Positions 36,566-43,677 of a stretch of 64,000 bases of DNA are shown here, in pieces. How positions within the stretch are numbered: position 1 is the stretch's first letter; each line of letters opens with the position of its first letter. Under the pieces are notes generated by a model, which was not told the origin of the DNA, ran no database searches, and saw nothing but the letters and a program-made list of their open reading frames with translations. The stretch is from the NCBI GenBank assembly GCA_040387195.1, contig JAZKEF010000001.1:292074-356073 (forward strand), written 5' to 3'. The position numbers and the translations under genes are program-made. Origin of the DNA: UKL13-3 sp040387195. Lineage in GTDB: Bacteria; Bacteroidota; Bacteroidia; UKL13-3.

Positions 36566-36771
36566 GAAGCAAATGTCATGCTGATCCCGCTGCAAGCGGG
36601 GGCACCCCGCTGTTTGAAGTTTGCAACTTCAAACAATGTACACAATCAAGTCTGTGACTTGACAGTAGCAAGTTGCAAACTTGCGTATGTTTGGGTTGTG
36701 AAGTTACAAACTTCACAAATCCTTCCTAAGATAATCGAAGCAAATGTCATGCTGATCCCGCTGCGAGCGGG
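36566..36771. repeat. 35-bp direct repeats enclosing hairpin element copy B
   Basis: GAAGCAAATGTCATGCTGAT + CCCGCTGCAAGCGGG at 36566-36600 and the same with one change (GCGAGCGGG) at 36737-36771. Between them lies the four-hairpin element. Confidence 0.75.
36613..36719. repeat. Four-hairpin intergenic element, copy B
   Basis: TTTGAAG..CTTCAAA; TCAAGTC-TGT-GACTTGA; GCAAGTT..AACTTGC; TTGTGAAGTT-ACA-AACTTCACAA. The second hairpin has T-A where copies C and D have G-C at its base. Confidence 0.8.
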
Positions 36772-36888
36772 AGAAGCAAAGACCTCCGGAATGTCCAAAA
36801 GAAGCGCGAATGGCCGAAGGCACCTGCGGGGCGGGCATTCATGCTTATATATTCACCTCATAATCAATGCTATTACACCTTCAATCCA

Positions 36889-37132
36889 TCATGTTTTTTT
36901 GTCGGATATTCCTGTTTTTTTCATGGACACATGATGTTTTTTTGTCAAATGTTCCTGTTTTTTCCTGAATCATTCGTGTTTTTTCCTGAATCATTCGTGT
37001 TTTTTCCTGAAGTGATCCTGTTTGAAACACGAACACTTATGTTTTTTCCTGAATCATTCCTGTTTTTTCCTGAAGTGATTCTGTTTGAAACACGAACACT
37101 TATGTTTTTTTCTCGAATGTTCCTGTTTTTTA
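36889..37132. repeat. Tandem TGTTTTTTCCTGA repeats
   Basis: T-rich array. A 63-nt unit at 36998-37060 is repeated at 37061-37123 with few changes (TGTTTTTTCCTGAAGTGAT ... GAAACACGAACACTTATG). 21-nt sub-units TGTTTTTTCCTGAATCATTCG precede it (given here as a pattern). The open frame through it (36841-37188) translates to repeated FFPESF and is unlikely to be a gene. Confidence 0.7.
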
Positions 37133-37219
37133 TATCAATGTTGATGGTAAAAAGGGGACCGCCACCTTTATTATGTCCATACCCATAACAAAATCGGGCC
37201 GCCTCCCTTTTCTTTTTTA

Positions 37220-37699
37220 CTAACCGTTTTGTTGGTTATCTTCAGGCATTACCCTTCCTTCTCTTTCAAAAATTTGTCTGAGTTCTTCTAAAGCTTGTGA
37301 TGCACCCGGTATACCTTGCGCAGCAGCCCTTTTAACCGTACTGTAAATTTCCCGCGAAACGCCATAGGCTTCATGTCCTGCCCTGTCGCGGGTATCATTC
37401 AGTTGTTTGAAAAGCTTGCCCACTTGCCCAATCATTTTATCCAAACCTTCAATCAGGTTCAGGTCAACTTCGATGTCACCAAAGTTGATGAATTGTGGTC
37501 GCAGCTGTTCATTGCCCTCAGCGATTATTAATGCTCTGCGCACAAACTCACTCCTGCCGATTTCCATCCGCGACAATCTTTTGGACTCTATTGGGGTCAG
37601 TTCAATTAAAAAAGGCAATTCGGTTTGAATGGCCAAAACATGCGATTCGACTAACGCGATGTTGTCGGGGGTTACAAAATTGTGGATTCGATTTTCCAT
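37220..37699 (-). CDS. Conserved hypothetical protein, helical
   Basis: A 159-aa soluble protein with no signal or membrane segment. It looks mostly helical: FVTPDNIALVESHVLAIQTE, RLSRMEIGRSEFVRRALIIA, LIEGLDKMIGQVGKLFKQLN, AYGVSREIYSTVKRAAAQGI, ASQALEELRQIFEREGRV. I recognise a Bacteroidota-wide hypothetical family but no function. Codon use and the clean start/stop context support a real gene. It is transcribed away from the restriction operon and separated from it by 776 bp. Confidence 0.7.
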   Translation of the reverse strand: MENRIHNFVTPDNIALVESHVLAIQTELPFLIELTPIESKRLSRMEIGRSEFVRRALIIAEGNEQLRPQFINFGDIEVDLNLIEGLDKMIGQVGKLFKQLNDTRDRAGHEAYGVSREIYSTVKRAAAQGIPGASQALEELRQIFEREGRVMPEDNQQNG

Positions 37700-38241
37700 T
37701 GTAATTTGATTTAGGGTTTAATTAATATGTATAATTGATAAACATGGCCGTATGGAAGCCGGTGTTTCTGGTGGAGGGTTTCCCATATGGTGCAAAGCAG
37801 GCAGCCATGTGCATAACACATAACGCCACAATGCAGGATGGTGTAAGAAAAAAGATAAGTAGTTAAATAGTGTTGCCATCTTCGGGGTGTTGCTGTGTGA
37901 AGCAGTCCCGGTAAACGATACCCGATCCCGTTGAATCCATACCGATGGATAACAACAATTGGGGTGTAAGGCAAAGAATGAGCGGGGCTGCTTTTTTCAT
38001 TAGAGCTTGGTTCACAAATGAGGTGTTTTGTTCTCCCTCATTTGCGGTTGCAACAAATAATTATCCTGTTACATTACAATTACCTTTTACACGAATTGCC
38101 GCTTAACTGAAACATTGCCCGAATGAATGATATGAATGAAAATGGTCTTTTTAAGGAGATTGAAGCAAAATGGGATGAATGGTGGTTATTTCTTTAGGAA
38201 CGTTTTAAAAGGGTCATTTGTAAACTTGGCGGTTTACTTCT

Positions 38242-38259
38242 TTGGTACTAAAGTACCAA
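38242..38259. promoter_or_regulatory. Perfect inverted repeat, possible operator
   Basis: TTGGTAC-TAAA-GTACCAA, about 38 bp upstream of the -7 box that may drive the restriction operon. Confidence 0.45.
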
Positions 38260-38296
38260 TTTTAGGGGATGGTGTGCGGGTAGTTGGGATTTCTGG

Positions 38297-38304
38297 TATA
38301 TTTG
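38297..38304 (+). promoter_or_regulatory. -7 element, possible restriction-operon promoter
   Basis: TATATTTG, full match to TANNTTTG; no TTG at 17-23 nt upstream, so activator control or a different sigma factor is possible. Confidence 0.4.
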
Positions 38305-38475
38305 GGTAAGCTTGGATTTAAAACCAAAGATTACTATCAAACAATAGAAAAACACCCTGATAACGAATGCTTCACAAGCCCGATAAGTGGCCGGTTGATA
38401 CTTTGAAGGTAACTTTTCATCATTTGAGGCTAACTTTACAACCCTAACAAAGAACTAAAAAGTACTACATTCATA

Positions 38476-40110
38476 ATGGCTAAGAAAGCAAAGCAAGAAC
38501 AAGAAGAAGCTCTGGAAAAAAAACTCTGGAAAGCAGCCGACAAGCTCCGAAAAAATATGGATGCTGCCGAATACAAGCATGTTGCTTTGGGATTGATATT
38601 CCTCAAATATATCTCGGATGCTTTTGAGGAATTGTACACCAAATTAAAAGAAGGCAAAGGAGAATACGAAGGTGCCGACCCGGAAGATAAAAATGAATAT
38701 GTTGCCGAGAAAGTCTTTTTTGTCCCTGCAAAGTCCCGCTGGAATTATATTCAAGGACGGGCAACACAACCCGGCATTGGAAAAGATATTGACGATGCGA
38801 TGGATGCCATTGAAAAAGACAACCCTTCCCTGCGTGACGTTTTACCAAAAGGGTTTGCTCAGGAAAAGTTGGACAAAGCGAGTTTGGGCGGACTGGTAAA
38901 CCTTGTAGGTTCGGCAACTTTGGGGACGAAAGAAGCCCAAAGCAAAGATCTGTTAGGACAAGTATTTGAATTCTTCCTAGGGGAGTTTGCGTTGGCCGAA
39001 GGCAAAAAGGGCGGACAGTTTTATACCCCGCAAAGCGTTGTTAAACTATTAGTTGAAATGCTTGAGCCATATGAAGGTCGTGTTTTCGATCCTTGTTGTG
39101 GTAGTGGAGGAATGTTCGTGCAAAGTGAGAAGTTTATTAAAACCCATCAGGATCATTACAAAAAGAAAGGTAAAACGGGGCTTGCACTCAAACCGGAAGA
39201 TCGCATTTCCATATACGGGCAAGAGAGTAACCAAACTACCTGGCGTTTGGCCAAAATGAATTTAGCAATAAGGGGAATTGACAGCAGCAATGTGAAATGG
39301 AACAGCCAGGGTTCATTTTTACAAGATGAACATAAAGACTTAAAAGCCGACTATATCATTGCCAATCCTCCTTTTAATGATAGCGATTGGAGTGGTGAAC
39401 TCCTGCGTGATGATGCCAGGTGGAAGATTTTGGGCGAAAAACTTATACCCCCAACCGGTAATGCAAACTATGCATGGATCCAACATTTCCTCTATCATTT
39501 ATCCCCTACGGGTCAAGCCGGTTTTGTATTATCCAAAGGTGCATTAACAACCAATACAACTGGCGAAGGAGATATTCGCAAAGCACTCATCGAAAATGGA
39601 TTGGTAGATTGTATTGTAAACCTGCCAACCAAACTGTTTTTAAATACCCAAATCCCTGCGTGTTTATGGTTTCTCTCCCGAAGTAAAACTACAGGTGGTT
39701 TTAGAAAACGCGACAACGAAATACTCTTTATTGATGCCCGTAATATGGGTGTGTTAATAAACAGGAAAAACAGAGAACTTACGGATAAAGAATACTTTCT
39801 GAAGAAAGAAGGCATAGCACGTGAAGGTGATATAGAATTAATTGCGAATACTTACCACAACTGGAGGAATCCGGATGGCAATTATGAAGATGTAGCAGGG
39901 TTTTGCAAAGTAGCATCACTTGATGAGGTGCGGAAACTAAACTATGTATTAACTCCCGGAAGGTATGTAGGACTGGCAGATGAAGAAGATGATTTCAATT
40001 TTGTGGAACGGTTTACTTCCCTGAAAGCAGAACTTGAAAGCCAGTTTGCCGAAGAAGCAAACCTCAATAAAAAGATTAAAGAGAACTTAGCGAAAATAAA
40101 ATTACCCTAA
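38476..40110 (+). CDS. hsdM: Type I restriction-modification methyltransferase subunit
   Basis: A 544-aa N6-adenine methyltransferase. N-terminal HsdM_N helices (LEKKLWKAADKLRKNMDAAE), then the catalytic domain: GQFYTPQSVVKLLVEML, AdoMet motif I FDPCCGSGGMF (from about residue 204), and the catalytic motif NPPF at 297-300. It methylates the host site given by HsdS and is needed by HsdR for cutting. First gene of a seven-gene same-strand operon with spacers of 8 nt or less or overlaps. Length is close to the family norm. Confidence 0.97.
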   Translation: MAKKAKQEQEEALEKKLWKAADKLRKNMDAAEYKHVALGLIFLKYISDAFEELYTKLKEGKGEYEGADPEDKNEYVAEKVFFVPAKSRWNYIQGRATQPGIGKDIDDAMDAIEKDNPSLRDVLPKGFAQEKLDKASLGGLVNLVGSATLGTKEAQSKDLLGQVFEFFLGEFALAEGKKGGQFYTPQSVVKLLVEMLEPYEGRVFDPCCGSGGMFVQSEKFIKTHQDHYKKKGKTGLALKPEDRISIYGQESNQTTWRLAKMNLAIRGIDSSNVKWNSQGSFLQDEHKDLKADYIIANPPFNDSDWSGELLRDDARWKILGEKLIPPTGNANYAWIQHFLYHLSPTGQAGFVLSKGALTTNTTGEGDIRKALIENGLVDCIVNLPTKLFLNTQIPACLWFLSRSKTTGGFRKRDNEILFIDARNMGVLINRKNRELTDKEYFLKKEGIAREGDIELIANTYHNWRNPDGNYEDVAGFCKVASLDEVRKLNYVLTPGRYVGLADEEDDFNFVERFTSLKAELESQFAEEANLNKKIKENLAKIKLP

Positions 40111-40116
40111 TAAATT

Positions 40117-40377
40117 ATGGCTGAAATAACCCGAAACAGAACCATCAGACCCTCCACCCGACTTGAAACATCGGTAAATTATCGCGTGCATATTAATGGC
40201 ATTACAGCCAACGATACACTGATTGTAAACATAACACACGAAAGCAAGCCCTTCGCCCGCACGTTTAGCTTTAGAGGTAAAGATGTATTGCAGAAAAAAA
40301 GCCTGGGCTTTAAAGTACATGAAAATGGAAAACAAATAAGTATTAACTGGATAAGCACACAACCCCACCATGGCTAA
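40117..40377 (+). CDS. Small unknown protein in the restriction operon
   Basis: An 86-aa basic protein, 6 nt after hsdM and overlapping the next gene by 8 nt, so clearly part of the operon. Sequence alternates like a small beta-barrel or OB/SH3-type fold: TSVNYRVHINGITANDTLIV, SKPFARTFSFRGKDVLQ, GFKVHENGKQISINW. No metal or catalytic motif seen. I do not recognise it. Its position between hsdM and the HepT-like gene suggests an accessory or regulatory role in this defence locus; a small phage-sensor or nucleic-acid-binding protein would fit, without proof. Confidence 0.65.
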   Translation: MAEITRNRTIRPSTRLETSVNYRVHINGITANDTLIVNITHESKPFARTFSFRGKDVLQKKSLGFKVHENGKQISINWISTQPHHG

Positions 40378-40822
40378 ACAAGATATACGCTGGATCCAAC
40401 GTTTTCAAAACTTTAATAAAGCATTGAATGGATTACAACAGGCCCTAGAAGAATTTCAGGAAGACGAGACTAGTGAAGTCGTAAAAGTTGGCATGATCAA
40501 GTTTTTTGAAATGACTTATGAATTGGCTTGGCTCACCATGAAAGATTACCATGAAAACCAAGGAGAAAATGGCATTATGGGAAGCAAAGATGCTATTAAA
40601 TTATCTTCAGAGCGAGGTCTAATCCAAGATCCTGATGCATGGTTTGACATGGTGGATAGCCGAAAATTAAGTGTCCATACTTATGATGGTGAAACAGCAA
40701 CAGAAATTGCAATGGATATTGTCGAAACCTATATAGGCAAATTTATTCAGTTGCAAACCCGACTTAGTATTGATCAAATTACAGAAGAAAAAAACCTTAA
40801 TGTCGAAGACAATACAGAATGA
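40370..40822 (+). CDS. hepT: HepT-like HEPN toxin (nucleotidyltransferase substrate-binding family)
   Basis: A 150-aa all-helical HEPN protein of the HI0074 group: WIQRFQNFNKALNGLQQALE, MIKFFEMTYELAWLTMKDYH, DAIKLSSERGLIQDPDAWFD. At R98-K-L-S-V-H103-T-Y105 it has the RX4HXY motif that in HepT toxins is the RNase site and whose Tyr is AMPylated by MntA. The usual Asn after Arg is Lys here. It overlaps the MntA-HsdS gene by ATGA (40819-40822), the normal toxin-antitoxin coupling. Family members without RNase activity also exist, so toxicity is inferred. Confidence 0.88.
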   Translation: MAKQDIRWIQRFQNFNKALNGLQQALEEFQEDETSEVVKVGMIKFFEMTYELAWLTMKDYHENQGENGIMGSKDAIKLSSERGLIQDPDAWFDMVDSRKLSVHTYDGETATEIAMDIVETYIGKFIQLQTRLSIDQITEEKNLNVEDNTE

Positions 40823-42276
40823 GATTTGGACTAGTTGAAAATATTGCACAAAGGATTATATCTGTTTTTGAAACCAATTCTTCGGTGGATAAAGCAATTG
40901 TATTTGGCTCTAGAGCGAAGGGTAATTATAAAGCAACCTCTGATATTGACATTGCCATTAAAGGACAACAACTAACCTTTGATGATGTGCTGGAGTTATT
41001 ACATAAATTAGATGAACTTGAACTACCTTACAAAATTGACTTGATAAATTATAACTCTTTAAAAGAGCCTGATTTAATCGACCATATTGACAGGGTAGGG
41101 ATTGAACTTTATAGTAGATGGAAGGAATATCAATTTTCAGATTTTGTATTAATTAATCCAACCGTTTCTCTTAAAGGGAATGAGGAATACTCATTTGTTG
41201 AAATGAAGGACTTGGAAGACGGTAATAAAATCTGTTCTCCTTCTTCAAAGAGAAAAACATCCAGTGGTTCCCGGTTTCAAGAAAAAGACACATTGTTTGC
41301 AAGAATAACCCCTTGTCTAGAAAATGGCAAAATTTGCCAAGTAAGAGATTTGGATAAGGGTGTAGGTTTCGGGTCAACAGAGTTTCTGGTTTTTAGAGGC
41401 AAGGAAAATGTTTCAGACAATGAGTTTGTATTCTATTTATCAAGATGGACTGAAGTAAGAGAGTTTGCAGAAAGTAATTTTGAAGGAACCTCGGGCCGAC
41501 AGAGAGTCCCTAAAAATTGCTTTGATAATTTAAAACTAAGCCTTCCTCCGATACAGGAACAAATTAACATTGCCACCATCCTTAGCAGTTTAGATGACAA
41601 AATAGACTTACTTCACCGCCAAAATAAAACCCTGGAACAAATGGCTGAAACGCTTTTTAGGCAATGGTTTGTGGAGGAGGCGGATGATAGTTGGGAAGAG
41701 CAAACTTTATACAAGTGTATTGAGCTCATTGGTGGTGGCACTCCTAAGACAGAGAATCCTACTTATTGGAACGGTCATATTCCTTGGCTCTCAGGAGGAG
41801 ATATCGCATCTAACCATAAAAACTTTGTTATGACAACCGAGAAGAATATATCAGAACTTGGCTTAAATAATAGCTCAGCAAAGATTCTTCCTTCATTGTC
41901 AACGATAATTTCCGCAAGAGGAACTGTTGGAAAATATTGTTTACTTTCGAAACCAATGGCATTCAGTCAATCAAATTACGGTATTCAACCCAAATATAAA
42001 GAGTGTTATTTTTTTACTTACTTATTGATTGCCTATTCTGTTGATGAATTGCTTGCCGCTGCATACGGAAGCGTATTTGACACTATAACAACAAATACCT
42101 TTAAAGAACATAAAATATCTCTACCTCCAATTAAAACTATTGAAGAGTTTGAAGCAAAAGTAAAACCCTATTTTCAAAAAATAAGATCCAACCAAACACA
42201 GATCCAAACCTTAACCCAAACCCGTGATACTTTATTACCGAAATTAATGAGTGGTGAGGTGAGAGTAAAACTCTAA
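40819..42276 (+). CDS. Fusion of MntA nucleotidyltransferase and type I specificity subunit HsdS
   Basis: A 485-aa two-part protein in one uninterrupted frame. Residues 1-98 are a minimal nucleotidyltransferase with GSX10DXD complete: G30-S31, D42-I-D44 (IVFGSRAKGNYKATSDIDIA), and a third acid D74 (PYKIDLINY), as in MntA antitoxins. The junction is IELYSRWKEYQFSDFVLINP: the usual end of MNT runs straight into a typical HsdS start. Residues 100-485 are HsdS: target domain 1, conserved helix (PPIQEQINIATILSSLDDKI, ETLFRQWF), target domain 2 (GGTPKTENPTYWNGHIPWLS) and the final helix (TQTRDTLLPKLMSGEVRV). It thus ties DNA specificity to a HepT antidote. Confidence 0.92.
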   Translation: MRFGLVENIAQRIISVFETNSSVDKAIVFGSRAKGNYKATSDIDIAIKGQQLTFDDVLELLHKLDELELPYKIDLINYNSLKEPDLIDHIDRVGIELYSRWKEYQFSDFVLINPTVSLKGNEEYSFVEMKDLEDGNKICSPSSKRKTSSGSRFQEKDTLFARITPCLENGKICQVRDLDKGVGFGSTEFLVFRGKENVSDNEFVFYLSRWTEVREFAESNFEGTSGRQRVPKNCFDNLKLSLPPIQEQINIATILSSLDDKIDLLHRQNKTLEQMAETLFRQWFVEEADDSWEEQTLYKCIELIGGGTPKTENPTYWNGHIPWLSGGDIASNHKNFVMTTEKNISELGLNNSSAKILPSLSTIISARGTVGKYCLLSKPMAFSQSNYGIQPKYKECYFFTYLLIAYSVDELLAAAYGSVFDTITTNTFKEHKISLPPIKTIEEFEAKVKPYFQKIRSNQTQIQTLTQTRDTLLPKLMSGEVRVKL

Positions 42277-42281
42277 GCCCC

Positions 42282-42698
42282 ATGGAAGTAATTGCATTAA
42301 CCGGAGATCCCCATGCTGGCAAATCTGAGACACTAAATATTGTTTATCAATTAATGTTATGGCACGGATATATTCAGGTTCCGGGGCATTTTAAAGTGCT
42401 GGGAAATCCTGTGATGAGAGATTTTATAGATGTATTGGAAAACGGAGTGCAGAGAGTTGGGATTGTTAGCCAAGGCGATTACCAGATTGGAGCTAATAGT
42501 TTAAAAAATCATTTGTTGGCATTGCAACATGCCGGTTGTGTAAAAGCTGTGTGCGCCTGCACAAATAAACCCGGCACGCTGGCTGTTGTTAACAGTTATA
42601 TTCCGCATCATTTGGTAAATAAAACACTAGCAGCTACATTAGCCCTGCAACGCATTGAAAATGGCAAACATGCCTCTACTCTATATTCTTTTATTTAA
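42282..42698 (+). CDS. Small P-loop NTPase-like protein
   Basis: A 138-aa soluble protein 5 nt after the fusion gene. It opens with a strand and Walker A loop (EVIALTGDPHAGKSETLNIV; G8..G13-K14-S15) and has a possible Walker B-like strand (GVQRVGIVSQGDYQIGANS). The later part (HAGCVKAVCACTNKPGTLAV) carries a Cys pair. It is shorter than most P-loop kinases and lacks an obvious lid, so it may bind nucleotide as a switch or be an adapter. I cannot name a family. Placement inside the operon is its best clue. Confidence 0.72.
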   Translation: MEVIALTGDPHAGKSETLNIVYQLMLWHGYIQVPGHFKVLGNPVMRDFIDVLENGVQRVGIVSQGDYQIGANSLKNHLLALQHAGCVKAVCACTNKPGTLAVVNSYIPHHLVNKTLAATLALQRIENGKHASTLYSFI

Positions 42699-42705
42699 TA
42701 CGCTT

Positions 42706-43677
42706 ATGGATAGCCCTAACATTATCTTTGTACGCTCAAATTATGGTCAGTATACTCCTCAGTTTCTGAGTGGAGAATATGTTGCCATTGGCTGGTTAGA
42801 CCGAACCAACTTATCAAATGTAAAAAGTCGCGAAGAGCTTCATCCTCTATATAAACAATATGACCCCGATTCAAGTAATCTTGTTTCGGGTCAACAGGTA
42901 GGACAAATAAGTCGCTTTTTACATGAACTCAAAAAAGGAGATTATGTACTTACACAATCCGTAAACAGTGATCATATTCATTATGGCGTTGTAACAGGAG
43001 ATTATTACTACGAATACAACTCAGTTGACGGCTGCCCATTTCCTCATCGTAAAAAAGTAAAATGGATTGCAGAAATTGCACGTAATCAATTTTCAGTTCC
43101 CGTACAAAATACCATTCGCTCGTCTCTTACAATTTTCTACATTTCTCAAATACAGAATTTCCTTTCGGTCATTGGCAGATCAGAGTTGATTCCGGAATCT
43201 GCAAAACAATTAGAAGTTAATTACCATCTATCAGTTCTTTACAGGTTGATGGAATTGGATGCAAAAGAGTTTGAAATATTAATTACCCACCTATTGGCTG
43301 CTCTAGGTTTTGAAGGAGCTGAACATACAGGTAAACCCGGAGATGGAGGAGTTGATGCAACAGGTGAATTAAACATTTCCGGTTTGGCTAAAGTTAAAGT
43401 ATTTGTACAGGCAAAACGCTATCAACCTAATAAAGTCATCAAATCCAGTGATGTTAAATTGTTACGACAAAGTATACCAAAAGATAGTCAGGGAGCCTTC
43501 ATTACCACTGCTCAATTTGACAAAAACTGTGAGAATATTGCTTTGGATCCTAATTTTCCGCGTATTGGGTTAATCAATGGAAATCAATTTGTAGATTTGT
43601 TAGCTGTGCATTGGGAAAGCATTCCTAATGACTTCAAAGATAAATTAAACCTTAAACTCGGGTTAATAATTGCCTAA
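42706..43677 (+). CDS. Mrr-type restriction endonuclease with N-terminal reader-like domain
   Basis: A 323-aa protein. The C-terminal ~130 residues are an Mrr_cat nuclease: KEFEILITHLLAALGFEGAE, PGDGGVDATGEL (D213...D217) and VFVQAKRYQPNKV (Q235-A-K237), all active-site parts present. The N-terminal ~125 residues (FLSGEYVAIGWLDRTNL, ISRFLHELKKGDYVLTQS, HYGVVTGDYYYEY) have the IGW ... GD.V ... G.V.G.Y layout of EVE/PUA-like domains that read modified bases. This suggests a type IV, modification-dependent nuclease. ATG 42706 is used; a frame from 42655 overlaps the P-loop gene and adds unrelated residues. The next gene begins 1 nt after the stop. Confidence 0.88.
   Translation: MDSPNIIFVRSNYGQYTPQFLSGEYVAIGWLDRTNLSNVKSREELHPLYKQYDPDSSNLVSGQQVGQISRFLHELKKGDYVLTQSVNSDHIHYGVVTGDYYYEYNSVDGCPFPHRKKVKWIAEIARNQFSVPVQNTIRSSLTIFYISQIQNFLSVIGRSELIPESAKQLEVNYHLSVLYRLMELDAKEFEILITHLLAALGFEGAEHTGKPGDGGVDATGELNISGLAKVKVFVQAKRYQPNKVIKSSDVKLLRQSIPKDSQGAFITTAQFDKNCENIALDPNFPRIGLINGNQFVDLLAVHWESIPNDFKDKLNLKLGLIIA

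Larger units (their letters stand above)
37700..38475. other. 776-bp spacer upstream of the restriction operon
   Basis: No convincing gene (a 24-codon frame at 38123-38197 is too short to judge). Holds the inverted repeat at 38242-38259 and a -7 box at 38297-38304, leaving an untranslated leader of about 165 nt before hsdM. Confidence 0.5.

Noticed and set aside
36841..37188. 115-aa open frame with repeated FFPESF motifs
   Set aside because: The frame is a by-product of the T-rich tandem repeat; no start context or recognisable fold.
38123..38197. 24-codon frame upstream of hsdM as a leader peptide
   Set aside because: Too short to assess, no run of regulatory codons, and no adjacent attenuator hairpin seen.
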